In this document: positions 18,708 to 26,373 of the stretch, one piece after another | How the letters are laid out: the number at the start of each line of letters is the position of its first letter | Numbering within the stretch: position 1 is the first letter of the stretch | DNA from: Actinomycetota bacterium | GTDB lineage: Bacteria; Actinomycetota; Acidimicrobiia; Acidimicrobiales; Palsa-688 | Assembly: GCA_021323695.1 (NCBI GenBank) | Contig: JAJPKN010000072.1 | Span: forward strand, 62,001-126,000 | Direction of reading: 5' to 3' | DNA: 64,000 bases | Position numbers and translations under genes: made by a program | The notes under the pieces: generated by a model | Told to the model about the DNA's origin: nothing | Databases searched by the model: none | Seen by the model: the letters and a program-made list of their open reading frames with translations, nothing else

Positions 18708-19628
18708 ATGACCAACTGCCTCCCCCCTTACCGGCCGTTACGAGGCGCCGAGCCGCCTCACTTCGTGGACCGGCCCAGTGGCCACGACCCCTTTGCTGCG
18801 GGGATAGTTGCCCAGAGCACCGGTGCTTTTGCGGCTGGGCCGTGCGACCCGCGGTTCCACGCGGTGGTCACCGGGGCCCCGGCCTTGGGCAAGACAGCAG
18901 TTTTGCGAGCCATAGCCAAGGAAGCTTCCCTGCGGCTGGGATGGGCCGCCTCAGTGCACCGGTGCCGGCCCAAGGAGAGGGTGCCGGGCCGCGTCGCCGA
19001 CGAGGTGGGGGCCGCCGTCCGCCAAGCTTGGCCCGAGCACCTCCGCCAGTTCGCCGACGAGGTGGTGTTGCCCAGCGGCCGAGGCCTGCCGGGGCCGGCA
19101 GCACCCTGGGGCTCGGCCTTTGGTGAGGAGGTGCCCTGGGCGGCACTGCGGCGGTTCTTGCAGTTGGCAGGGACTTTCGCCCAAGCCATCTCGCGCGGTT
19201 TGGTGCTGGCCTTCGATGACGCGGACAGGCTGGCCAGGGGTGAGCTCGAGGCCCTCGGGCACCTGGCCCGGGGCCTGTCTCGTGAAGGGTCGCCGGTCGC
19301 CTTCGTGTTCGCTGGCGGGCCCGAGCTGGAAGCGGTGCTCGCCCGAGCAGGGGGGCATTGCCCTTGCACGTGGCCGGTGACGCTGCCCTGGTTCTGCGAT
19401 GAGGAGGCGCGCGAGGCACTAGTGGTCCCCGCCACCGAGCGAGGCGTGGAGTTCGAAGAAGGCGCCCTCGAGGCCCTGTGCGAGGCTGCCGGTGGGTCGC
19501 CCCTCGAGGTCCAGCGGCTCGGGTTCGTGGCTTGGACGGCAGCCCGAGGCGGGGACGTGGTCACGCTCGAGGCGGCAGAGGGTGCGGTAGCCGCTAGCTT
19601 GGCCCAGGCCTCCGCCCGGGCCAGCTGA
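18708..19628 (+). CDS. P-loop (AAA/ORC-like) ATPase
   Basis: 306-residue soluble ATPase. Walker A is GAPALGKT (residues 56-63) and Walker B LVLAFDDADRL (about 160-170). A sensor-like segment VAFVFAGGPEL and a C-terminal helical region (EGALEALCEAAGGSPLEVQRLG), like a winged-helix lid, follow, the layout of TniB/ORC/MSP-type ATPases. AAAAGGGA lies 7 nt before ATG 18708, favouring this start. An earlier in-frame ATG at 18690 overlaps the TraG-like stop (ATGA) and would add six residues. Linkage to a coupling ATPase and an HTH protein suggests joint action on DNA; that is inference. Confidence 0.82.
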   Translation: MTNCLPPYRPLRGAEPPHFVDRPSGHDPFAAGIVAQSTGAFAAGPCDPRFHAVVTGAPALGKTAVLRAIAKEASLRLGWAASVHRCRPKERVPGRVADEVGAAVRQAWPEHLRQFADEVVLPSGRGLPGPAAPWGSAFGEEVPWAALRRFLQLAGTFAQAISRGLVLAFDDADRLARGELEALGHLARGLSREGSPVAFVFAGGPELEAVLARAGGHCPCTWPVTLPWFCDEEAREALVVPATERGVEFEEGALEALCEAAGGSPLEVQRLGFVAWTAARGGDVVTLEAAEGAVAASLAQASARAS

Positions 19629-19696
19629 GGCTGCTCGGGCCACGACCTCAACAACTTCGGTCGAGGGCGCATGGGTGGCCATGGCGCCGTAGTTGC

Positions 19697-19702
19697 TAGG
19701 CT
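19697..19702 (+). promoter_or_regulatory. Leaderless-type -10 box of the FGGY kinase gene
   Basis: TAGGCT ends 8 nt before GTG 19711. It includes the last bases of an alternative in-frame TTG start region (TTG 19693), which is why I prefer GTG 19711. Confidence 0.5.
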
Positions 19703-19710
19703 CCCGGCTC

Positions 19711-21195
19711 GTGGCCTTGGTCGCTGGGGTGGACAGCTCGACGCAGTCCACCAAAGTCGTCATAGTGGACACCGCCACCGGCGAAGTAGTCGGGACCGGC
19801 ACCGCCCCGCACGTCGTCACCGGTACTGGCGGCGCCCGCGAGACCGACCCTGGTTGTTGGGAAGGTGCGCTGGCCGAGGCCCTCCACAAGGCGGTTGCCT
19901 CCCTGCCGGCTTCAGGGAAGGTGGCAGCCATCTCGGTAGGCGCCCAGCAGCACGGCTTGGTCGTGCTGGGGGCGGACGGTAGCCCGCTCCGGCCAGCCCT
20001 TTTGTGGAACGACACCCGGGCCGGGGCGGAGGCCGCCCAGATCGTCTCCGCTTTGGGCGGCCCGGCCGAGTGCGCCAAGCGGGTGGGTTCGGTCCTGACC
20101 CCTGCTTTCACGGTCGCCAAGTGGGCGTGGCTGCGCCGGGCGGACGCTGCGACGGCCAGCCAAGCCCGGGCCGTCTGCCTTCCTCACGATTACCTCACCG
20201 GCCTGCTGACCGGCGCGTTGGCGGGTTCCGTTGCTCGCTCCGGGCCGGGGCCCAGGCTTTGCACGGACCGCAGCGACGTCTCCGGCACCGGGTGGTGGGC
20301 CCCGGTTGAGGAGGCCTACGCGCCCGAAGTGCTGGCCTTGGGCGAGGTGGCCCTGGACGCTGAGCTGCTGCCGACCGTGCTGGGGCCGGCGGAGCCGGCC
20401 GGGGAGGTGCCGGCCGCCGTGGCGGCACGCTTCGGCCTGGCGCCAGGGGCGGTGGTCGGCCCGGGTGCCGGCGACAACGCAGCTGCGGGCTTGGCGCTCG
20501 GCTTGCAGCCCGGGGAGGCGGCCGTGTCGCTCGGTACGTCGGGCACGGTGTTCGCCACGTCCGAAAGGCCCAGCGCCGACCCAGAGGGGGTGGTGGCCGG
20601 CTTCGCCAGTGCTGACGGGCGGTACCTGCCTTTGGTGTGCACCCTGAACGCGACGCTGGCAGTGGACAAGGTCGCCAGCTGGCTGGGCCTGGAGCGCGAC
20701 GACGTGGCTCCGTCGGGCGAGGTGGTCTTCCTCCCCTGGCTCGACGGGGAGCGGACCCCCAACCTGCCCACCGCTTCAGGCGCTTTGAGCGGCCTCCGCC
20801 ACAGCACCGACCCCCGGTCGGTGCTGCAGGCTGCCTACGAGGGCGCGGCTGCCACCTTGCTGGCCGGGCTGGGCCGGGTGGGGGAGTGGGCGGAGCTGGA
20901 GGATGGCTCGCCACTGCTCTTGGTCGGCGGTGGGGCCCAGAGCCGGGTGTGGAGGGAAGTGGTACGGAGGCTGTCGGGCCGAGGGGTGCTCGTGCCCCGG
21001 GCCAGGGAGCTGGTGGCGCTGGGGGCCGCGGTGCAAGCTGCCGCCGTGCTGGAAGGGGCAGGCCTGCGCCAGGTCGCCCAACGCTGGGGCACCCGCATGG
21101 GCGTGGAGGAAGACGCTCTCCCCCGCGACGACGACAAGTTCGCACGCATCATGGCGTGGCTGGAGCTGGTTGGCGAGTGGGCCTCCCGGCCCTAG
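19711..21195 (+). CDS. xylB: FGGY-family carbohydrate kinase, probably xylulokinase
   Basis: 494-residue cytoplasmic sugar kinase with two actin-like domains. The N-terminal phosphate loop is GVDSSTQSTKVV; the family segments AISVGAQQHGLVVLG and LLWNDTRAG match xylulose kinases, and the C-terminal ATP domain has LLLVGGGAQSRVW. Xylulokinase is the best match because of the QHGL and WNDTR motifs, giving D-xylulose 5-phosphate. No isomerase or sugar transporter lies beside it, so another pentulose or polyol could be the substrate. The stop is 12 bp from the convergent Rpf-like gene. Confidence 0.85.
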   Translation: MALVAGVDSSTQSTKVVIVDTATGEVVGTGTAPHVVTGTGGARETDPGCWEGALAEALHKAVASLPASGKVAAISVGAQQHGLVVLGADGSPLRPALLWNDTRAGAEAAQIVSALGGPAECAKRVGSVLTPAFTVAKWAWLRRADAATASQARAVCLPHDYLTGLLTGALAGSVARSGPGPRLCTDRSDVSGTGWWAPVEEAYAPEVLALGEVALDAELLPTVLGPAEPAGEVPAAVAARFGLAPGAVVGPGAGDNAAAGLALGLQPGEAAVSLGTSGTVFATSERPSADPEGVVAGFASADGRYLPLVCTLNATLAVDKVASWLGLERDDVAPSGEVVFLPWLDGERTPNLPTASGALSGLRHSTDPRSVLQAAYEGAAATLLAGLGRVGEWAELEDGSPLLLVGGGAQSRVWREVVRRLSGRGVLVPRARELVALGAAVQAAAVLEGAGLRQVAQRWGTRMGVEEDALPRDDDKFARIMAWLELVGEWASRP

Positions 21196-21207
21196 GGCCC
21201 TGGTCGC

Positions 21208-22650
21208 TCACAGCCCGAGGGCAGCGCTGCACGCCGGCCACTGCCCCCAGCCGTAGAGCGCCTCGAGGCGCTGGGCGGCCTCGTCCTGCATCCAATAGGG
21301 TTCCAGGTCGGGCCGCCCCGGGTACCCCAGCTGGGCCCAGGTAGCCTCGGAGAACTGGTAGGCACCGAAGTAGCCATTGCCGGTGTCTGCCTGGTAGTTG
21401 TCACCAGACTCGCAGGTCCGCAGTTCCAGCCACACACCCCCAGCGGGCGCGCCGGGGTTGGTCGTGGGGGAGGGACTGGGGGCCTGCAGGCCCAGGGTGG
21501 GGGGCGGGGAGGTGGTAGCCGGTGACGGGGAGGTGGCCGGGGGGGGCGAGGTCGCCGGTGGCTTCGGTGCTGCTGGAGGCGTGGGCGGGGCAGAGCTGAT
21601 GGGGGCGAGCGTGGTGGTGGCCAGGGTTGGCCCCCTGGTGGGCGCGCTCAGGGTGCTGGAGCTGACCTGCGGACGAGTGCCGGCGGAGCCGCCTGTTGTG
21701 GCCGCCCCCGTGGGGCTGGCCGGCGCCGGCAGAGATGTGGTCGTGGTCGCTGGTGCGGTCGGGGCCGGTTGGCCCAAGGAGGTTGCGGTCGGGGCCGGGT
21801 GGCCCAAGGTGGGCCTGCTCATGGTGGTTGTTGTGGTCGGAGCAGGGGGTTGGGGTTGGGTCTGGGCCACCAGACCGGGGTGGGCCGAGGCCGTGGCCAG
21901 CTGTGGTGCCGGGTGGGCCGGCGCCACCGGCCGGGTGAGCGGGCCACTTGGTGGCCGCCGTAGCGGGCTGGGACTGGAGGCTTGCAGTTGCTGGGCCACA
22001 GCCTTGACGACCCCGTCTCCTACAGGAGGACCGGTGGCGGCCCGCTCGGACGCGGCCAGGGCGGCGGTACGTTGGCGTGCTCGCGCCAACGCGGCTTGGA
22101 GCGACGCCGCCTGCCCCAAAGCGCGCTGGCGGGCCGCAGCGGCTGCGTGGCGTGCCAGCTCGGCCCTGGCCAGGGAGCGGCGCAGCTCGGCCAACGCGCT
22201 GGCCAGGCGGGCTTGTCCCAGTTCGAAGGCCTGGGCCGTCGCTTGGATGTCCCCCACCGCCACTTGCAGGTAAGTGGCCCGGTCAGTGATCTCTATGCCG
22301 ATGGCCGGGCCGAGAGGCAAGGCCGGCACCGTGCTCGTGTAGGACATGATGGCCTCCTGGCGCAGCACGGACTCGGTCGCACCTAGGCGGGCCCGCACGG
22401 CGCGGACCGCTCGGGCTGAGGCGCCAACCTCCTCCGACAGCAGCGCGACCTGGGCGGCGTCGTGCTGGTAGCGAAGGGTGAGCTCATGGACCAGCCGGCC
22501 CTCCTCGACCAGCTGGTTGGCCAACGCCTGGGCGTGGGCGCGTGCCTTGGCCAGCGAGCCCGCGGTGGCTGTGCCGGGCGGAGCGGCAAGCGCCGCCAAG
22601 GTGGCCAAGGCGGCCAGCGCCCAGGCCGGGCGGTCGCGCCGCGTCAGCAC
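21208..22650 (-). CDS. Secreted Rpf-like transglycosylase with N-terminal coiled coil
   Basis: 480-residue exported cell-wall protein. A signal peptide (about residues 1-31, ending near TATAG) is followed by a long Ala/Leu/Arg coiled coil (about 35-215) like that of peptidoglycan hydrolase activators, then a Pro/Thr/Ser-rich linker with TTTTT and TSPPPATSP-like repeats (about 220-400). The last 75 residues are a resuscitation-promoting-factor domain: the probable catalytic Glu lies in RTCESGDNY, with GYFGAYQFSEATWAQLG after it. The domain would cleave glycan strands of peptidoglycan at the division septum; the coiled coil may position it. It starts at GTG 22650. Confidence 0.9.
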   Translation of the reverse strand: MLTRRDRPAWALAALATLAALAAPPGTATAGSLAKARAHAQALANQLVEEGRLVHELTLRYQHDAAQVALLSEEVGASARAVRAVRARLGATESVLRQEAIMSYTSTVPALPLGPAIGIEITDRATYLQVAVGDIQATAQAFELGQARLASALAELRRSLARAELARHAAAAARQRALGQAASLQAALARARQRTAALAASERAATGPPVGDGVVKAVAQQLQASSPSPLRRPPSGPLTRPVAPAHPAPQLATASAHPGLVAQTQPQPPAPTTTTTMSRPTLGHPAPTATSLGQPAPTAPATTTTSLPAPASPTGAATTGGSAGTRPQVSSSTLSAPTRGPTLATTTLAPISSAPPTPPAAPKPPATSPPPATSPSPATTSPPPTLGLQAPSPSPTTNPGAPAGGVWLELRTCESGDNYQADTGNGYFGAYQFSEATWAQLGYPGRPDLEPYWMQDEAAQRLEALYGWGQWPACSAALGL

Positions 22651-22785
22651 GTCGGTGCTCCCGGCAACCCAGCACCTTGGCGAACAGCGGTACCTGTCCA
22701 GCTGGACATATCCTCGGCTCCCGGTCGCACGCCCGCTCGGGCGGGCGTGGGCGCCTGGCTTGTCGCCAGGTTAGGGCAAGGCGGC

Positions 22786-23883
22786 CTACCCGGGCCACAC
22801 CAAGCTGCGCCCACGGTAGATGGCGTCGACGTAGCTCGGGTCGATGAGCGCGGCCAGGTCCACCGGGTGAGCGATCAGGTGGTAGGCCAGCAACAGGTGG
22901 TACTCGGGCTGCCATTGGGAGAGGTCCTCGAAACCCACGCCGTGCCCGGGCAGGAGGTTGGCAGTCACCTCGGCCGATTCGACCCGCCAGCGCTGGAGGT
23001 TCTGGCTGACGTCGTAGCCGGCCTGGTAGCGGGCGGCGTCCCGGACGCAGCTGGGCGCGTGGGCCTGGCACCAGTAAAAGGCATGGAAGGTGGCCCGGAG
23101 GAAGTCCCTCAGCGCAGACGGGTGAGCCTGGGCCCAGGCGTGGTTGACATCGAGCACGTTGAAGGTGCCGTGCAACCCGAACGAGCCTGGGTCCCACTCC
23201 CGGATGTGGTAGCCCTCGTCCCGCAGCTGGAGCGGTTCGTTGGACTTATAGGCGGTCAGGCCCTGGACCTGGCCCCGGGGCAGGACCGTGGGGTCGTAGC
23301 CGACGGACACCTCGCGTACCGTCTTCAAGTTGACGCCTGCCTTTACCAACATGGCCGTGATGAGCGGCGGCATGGCGCCCTTGTAGCCGATGGTCTTGCC
23401 GTCCAACTGGCGCAAGTTGGTGACCGAGGCCATGGTGAGCAAGGTGTTGGCCGTGGTGTTGCCGTAGGTGGCAACTGCCTCAATGGGTATGCCCCCCGCT
23501 GCCGCGGTGATCGCGTCTGAGGCCGACCCCAGTTCGCCCAGGGTGGCCCTGCCCGCGGCCACCAGTTGGCTGCTGGACGTGGGGTCGCCGGTACCGGGCT
23601 TCAGGTGCACGTTGAGGCACAGCTGTTGGTAAAAGCCCTGTGCCAGGGCGGCGACGGGGTCCAAGATGCCCACGGACGCTTGCCAGCCGAACCCCGTGAG
23701 GTAGGTGATGGGCCCGGCGGCCCGGTTGGCCGCGCAACGAGCGGCACCGGCCAGCATGGGCGGGGCCGTGGCCGCGACCGTCTTGGTGGTCCCGGCCGCC
23801 GGGCTGGCGAACGCCGCTAGCACCGTGGCCGAGGCAACGGCCAGGGGCAAGGAACGCGTGAGCCCTGTGCGCTTTGGGGTCAT
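22786..23883 (-). CDS. ABC transporter substrate-binding protein (NMT1/SsuA type)
   Basis: 365-residue exported binding protein. ATG 23883 gives a clean signal peptide (basic TPKRTGLTRS, hydrophobic core, then ASPAAG); an in-frame ATG 12 codons earlier would spoil it. The mature part has the features of NMT1/SsuA proteins: a ligand-pocket start ITYLTGFGWQASVG, LDGKTIGYKG, and a C-terminal region with repeated Trp and Tyr residues. Substrates of the family are nitrogen heterocycles (pyrimidine and riboflavin precursors) or alkanesulfonates; the sequence does not decide. It is the last gene of the leftward ATPase-permease-binding-protein set, 132 bp after the permease. Confidence 0.88.
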   Translation of the reverse strand: MTPKRTGLTRSLPLAVASATVLAAFASPAAGTTKTVAATAPPMLAGAARCAANRAAGPITYLTGFGWQASVGILDPVAALAQGFYQQLCLNVHLKPGTGDPTSSSQLVAAGRATLGELGSASDAITAAAGGIPIEAVATYGNTTANTLLTMASVTNLRQLDGKTIGYKGAMPPLITAMLVKAGVNLKTVREVSVGYDPTVLPRGQVQGLTAYKSNEPLQLRDEGYHIREWDPGSFGLHGTFNVLDVNHAWAQAHPSALRDFLRATFHAFYWCQAHAPSCVRDAARYQAGYDVSQNLQRWRVESAEVTANLLPGHGVGFEDLSQWQPEYHLLLAYHLIAHPVDLAALIDPSYVDAIYRGRSLVWPG

Positions 23884-24015
23884 TGGGGTACTTTGCCAGG
23901 TTGGCCAAGCTCCCGGCAAGGAGCCTTTGAGAGGGCGAGAGGGCAGCGGCCGGCCCGCCTTGGCCTGTGGCAGGCAGTGGCCTCAGCGGGCCCTAGCGGG
24001 AGCCTCAGCGGGCCC

Positions 24016-24816
24016 CTAGCGGAAGCCTCGCCAGCGCAGGACGCGGTCCTCCACCAGCACCACAAGGCCGGTCAAGGCCAAGCCGAGGGCGGCCAGGGTG
24101 ACGATGCCGGCCCAGGCCAGGTCCAGCTGGCTGTTACTGGACCAGGTGTTGATGTACCAGCCCAACCCGCTGGAGGTCCCGTTGGAGACCATCTCGGAGA
24201 TGGCTGCGCCGATGACGCCGAGGGGTACCACCACTCGTGCGGCGGCGAACAGGTAGGGAAGGCTGGAGGGCAGTTGGAGGCGCCAGAGCACGTCCCAGCG
24301 GGAAGCCCGCACCGTCTGCAGCACCTCCAAGGCTTGAGGGTCGGCCGAGCGCAGGCCGGCGATGGTGTTTATGAGGGTGGGGAAGAAAGTGATGAGGCCG
24401 GCCAGCACGATCTTGGGGGCGCGCCCGAACCCGAGGGCTATGCCCAGGGCAGGTGCGATGGCTATGAGCGGTGTGACGTTGAGGACCACCGCAGCCGGTA
24501 GCACGGCTCTCATCACCAGGCGGGACTGGCTCATGGCCACCGCCAGGAGCAGTGCCACGGCGTAGCTGATGGCCACCCCGGGCAGCGCTTCTGCCAGGGT
24601 GTCGCCCCCGTTGGCCAGGTAGGTGCCGGGGTGGCCGGCCAGCTGGGCGATGACCGAGCCGACCGTGGGGAGGAGGTAGCGGTTGTGCAGCGCCAACAGC
24701 TCCCAGACCCCGAGCACGAGCGCAAAGGTGGCCAGCGGCGGCGCCCAGTGGGCAGGGTGGAGCCATGCCCCCCGGGGGCCGGCCGGGGTGGTGAAGACCT
24801 CCTCAGGGGCCGGCAA
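24016..24816 (-). CDS. ABC transporter permease (SsuC/TauC type)
   Basis: 266-residue inner-membrane permease with about six hydrophobic helices. The coupling loop with the EAA motif is recognisable around EVLQTVRASRWDVLWRLQLPSSLPYLFAAAR, the contact surface for the ATPase. The helices VVLNVTPLIAIAPALGIALGFG and ISYAVALLLAVAMS match the nitrate/sulfonate/NMT1-type permeases. Its start overlaps the end of the ATPase gene by 14 bp. There is probably one such gene per transporter, working as a homodimer. Confidence 0.9.
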   Translation of the reverse strand: MPAPEEVFTTPAGPRGAWLHPAHWAPPLATFALVLGVWELLALHNRYLLPTVGSVIAQLAGHPGTYLANGGDTLAEALPGVAISYAVALLLAVAMSQSRLVMRAVLPAAVVLNVTPLIAIAPALGIALGFGRAPKIVLAGLITFFPTLINTIAGLRSADPQALEVLQTVRASRWDVLWRLQLPSSLPYLFAAARVVVPLGVIGAAISEMVSNGTSSGLGWYINTWSSNSQLDLAWAGIVTLAALGLALTGLVVLVEDRVLRWRGFR

Positions 24817-25654
24817 CCCAGGCCTCCTTCAGCTGGTGGCGCAGCTGGTGCACCAGCTTGTGGAACTTCGGCGCGTCTTCCACCCCGGCCGGCCTGGGCC
24901 TGGGCAATGGGACCGGCAGCGGCGGCAGCAACGTCCCTTGCCCCATCACCGCCACCCGGTCGGAGAGCATCACCGCCTCGGCCACCGAGTGGGTGACGAA
25001 CACCACCGTGCGGCGTTCGCTCTGCCATAGCTCCAGCAACTGGTGGGCAACTGCTTCCCGGGTGAGCTCGTCCAGCGCAGCAAAGGGCTCGTCCATGAGC
25101 AAGACGGCGGGGGAGATGGCGAAGGCCCGGGCGATGGCGACCCTCTGGCGCATACCACCCGACAGCTGGGCGGGCAGCAACCTGGCCGCTCCCTCCAGGC
25201 CCAGCCGGGCGAGGATCTCCATGGGGTCGAGGCCGTTGTCCCCGGCGCGCCGGTTGACCTGGAGAGGCAGCCGGACGTTGTCCAAGACGTTACGCCAGGG
25301 CAACAGAGCAGGGGCTTGGGGCACCCAACCGAGGTGCTTGGAACGGCTCGCCTCCCGGGGGGCTTCGCCGAAGATGCTCACCGTCCCCTCGTCGGGCTCC
25401 AGGAGGCCGGCCAGGACGCGCAGGAGGGTGGACTTGCCCACCCCGCTGGGGCCGATGATGGTGAAGAACTCACCTCGGTCGACCACCAGGTTCACGTCGC
25501 GCAGGGTCGGCCTGTGCGCGCCGGGGAACTTCTTGGTGATGCCCTTCAGCACGATGCCCTCGCTCCGCAGTGCCCCAGGGAAGTCCTCGGGGCCGAACTG
25601 GCCCACGGGAGGCGCCACAGCAGAGGGTACGGGCTGGCCCGGCGGCAGTGTCAT
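24803..25654 (-). CDS. ABC transporter ATP-binding protein (SsuB/TauB type)
   Basis: 283-residue ATPase of the same importer. Walker A is GPSGVGKST, the Q-loop is at WVPQAPALLPW, the signature motif is LSGGMRQRVAIARA, Walker B LLMDEPFAALDE, and the switch His is in VTHSVAEA. About 35 N-terminal residues precede the ATPase core and 50 follow it. A TAACCT hexamer (25670-25665) lies 10 nt before the ATG. I looked upstream for a TPP or FMN riboswitch, which would identify the substrate, and found none. Confidence 0.92.
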   Translation of the reverse strand: MTLPPGQPVPSAVAPPVGQFGPEDFPGALRSEGIVLKGITKKFPGAHRPTLRDVNLVVDRGEFFTIIGPSGVGKSTLLRVLAGLLEPDEGTVSIFGEAPREASRSKHLGWVPQAPALLPWRNVLDNVRLPLQVNRRAGDNGLDPMEILARLGLEGAARLLPAQLSGGMRQRVAIARAFAISPAVLLMDEPFAALDELTREAVAHQLLELWQSERRTVVFVTHSVAEAVMLSDRVAVMGQGTLLPPLPVPLPRPRPAGVEDAPKFHKLVHQLRHQLKEAWVAGP

Positions 25655-25751
25655 CCCACCCGCCAGGTTAGGGCGGCGCTACCGAGTGCCTGGCCGGCCC
25701 CGTCGTTGCCCACGGGGTCCCGGCGGGCCGGGCGACAGCGGGCCGGTACGG

Positions 25752-25919
25752 TCAGTGCAGCTGGGTGTAGACGCCGTCGGCACCTGAAGCCAGCGCGGCC
25801 AGGACTAGCCCGAACATGACCATGGCGAAGACGAAGTCAGCCTTGCGGCTGACAAGGGCATAGATGCCGAGCCCTTGGGCCACCACGAGCAGGGCCGCAG
25901 CCGCGTAGAAAGGTGTCAT
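25752..25919 (-). CDS. 55-residue predicted membrane protein
   Basis: A short gene found by reading the minus strand. The product has two hydrophobic helices, about residues 4-23 (FYAAAALLVVAQGLGIYALV) and 29-46, joined by a charged SRKAD turn, and a short polar C-terminus ending in YTQLH. It has no Shine-Dalgarno sequence of its own. Its ATG overlaps the TGA of a 9-codon leader ORF (ATGA), which suggests translational coupling. It is divergent from the CsoR/CstR-family gene, 184 bp away, and could be its target, as small membrane proteins often are. I recognise no family. Confidence 0.65.
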   Translation of the reverse strand: MTPFYAAAALLVVAQGLGIYALVSRKADFVFAMVMFGLVLAALASGADGVYTQLH

Positions 25920-25945
25920 CGCCGACCACGCCCGTGCTTGGCCAT
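25916..25945 (-). CDS. Possible 9-residue leader peptide MAKHGRGRR
   Basis: ATG 25945 is 7 nt after a TAACCT hexamer (25958-25953), the spacing of leaderless transcripts here. The ORF encodes a very basic nonapeptide and ends in the start codon of the 55-residue membrane protein. It may only deliver ribosomes to that gene, or it may be chance. Confidence 0.4.
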   Translation of the reverse strand: MAKHGRGRR

Positions 25946-26022
25946 CGGGCCCAGGTTAGCCGGCGGCAGCGGGCCGGGGGCGACAGCGCCGCGGCCGCCA
26001 GGCTCGGCCCAGCTCGGCGTGG

Positions 26023-26050
26023 TTGCCTAGGGTACCATTGGGGGTATAAC
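26023..26050 (+). promoter_or_regulatory. Promoter with CsoR-type operator in its spacer
   Basis: TTGCCT (26023-26028) and TATAAC (26045-26050) are separated by 16 bp. The spacer and the start of the -10 box hold TACCATTGGGGGTA (26033-26046), a partly palindromic TACC...GGTA with a G-tract, as in operators of the CsoR/RcnR family. A repressor bound here would block RNA polymerase, so the gene downstream is probably autoregulated. Confidence 0.6.
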
Positions 26051-26103
26051 GGACAAGGGGCCCACGAGGCGTCCCGGGGAGCTGTGGCCGAAGGGGAGCA
26101 AAG

Positions 26104-26373
26104 GTGCAACTGTCACCAGAGGTAGTGGAAGACGTGCGCAAACGCCTGCGCCGGGTGGCCGGCCAGGTCCAAGGTGTAGAGAGGATGCTGGCTGAAGGCA
26201 GGGAGTGCCGGGACGTGGTCGCGCAGATCTCGGCTGCTACCAAGGCGCTTGAACAGGCGGGTTTCAAGCTGGTGGCTGCCGGCCTCACCTATTGCTTGGA
26301 CAACCCCGAGGCGGCTTCGTCAGACGGCTACCCGCTCGAAGCGGTGGAGCGCATGTTCATGAAGCTGGCGTGA
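26104..26373 (+). CDS. CsoR/CstR-family repressor lacking the copper-binding His
   Basis: 89-residue all-helical regulator of the CsoR/RcnR/FrmR/CstR family. The two conserved Cys are present, 29 residues apart (GRECRDV and LTYC), matching Cys36 and Cys65 of copper-sensing CsoR. The residue four before the second Cys, His61 in CsoR, is Gly here. Copper and nickel sensors need that His; persulfide-sensing CstR proteins lack it. I therefore favour a reactive-sulfur sensor over a copper sensor, with moderate confidence. It starts at GTG 26104 after AAGGGGAGCAAAG and overlaps mobA by 4 bp (GTGA). Confidence 0.88.
   Translation: MQLSPEVVEDVRKRLRRVAGQVQGVERMLAEGRECRDVVAQISAATKALEQAGFKLVAAGLTYCLDNPEAASSDGYPLEAVERMFMKLA

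Noticed and set aside
16196-19628. Integrative conjugative element
   Set aside because: No integrase, relaxase, VirB4, attachment repeats or composition change was seen; only a coupling-type ATPase is present, so the set is reported as an orphan operon.
19693-19710. TTG 19693 as the kinase start
   Set aside because: A -10 box TAGGCT covers 19697-19702, and GTG 19711 gives the conserved N-terminus.
25655-25751. TPP or FMN riboswitch upstream of the ABC importer
   Set aside because: I looked for the conserved core sequences on the minus strand and found none.
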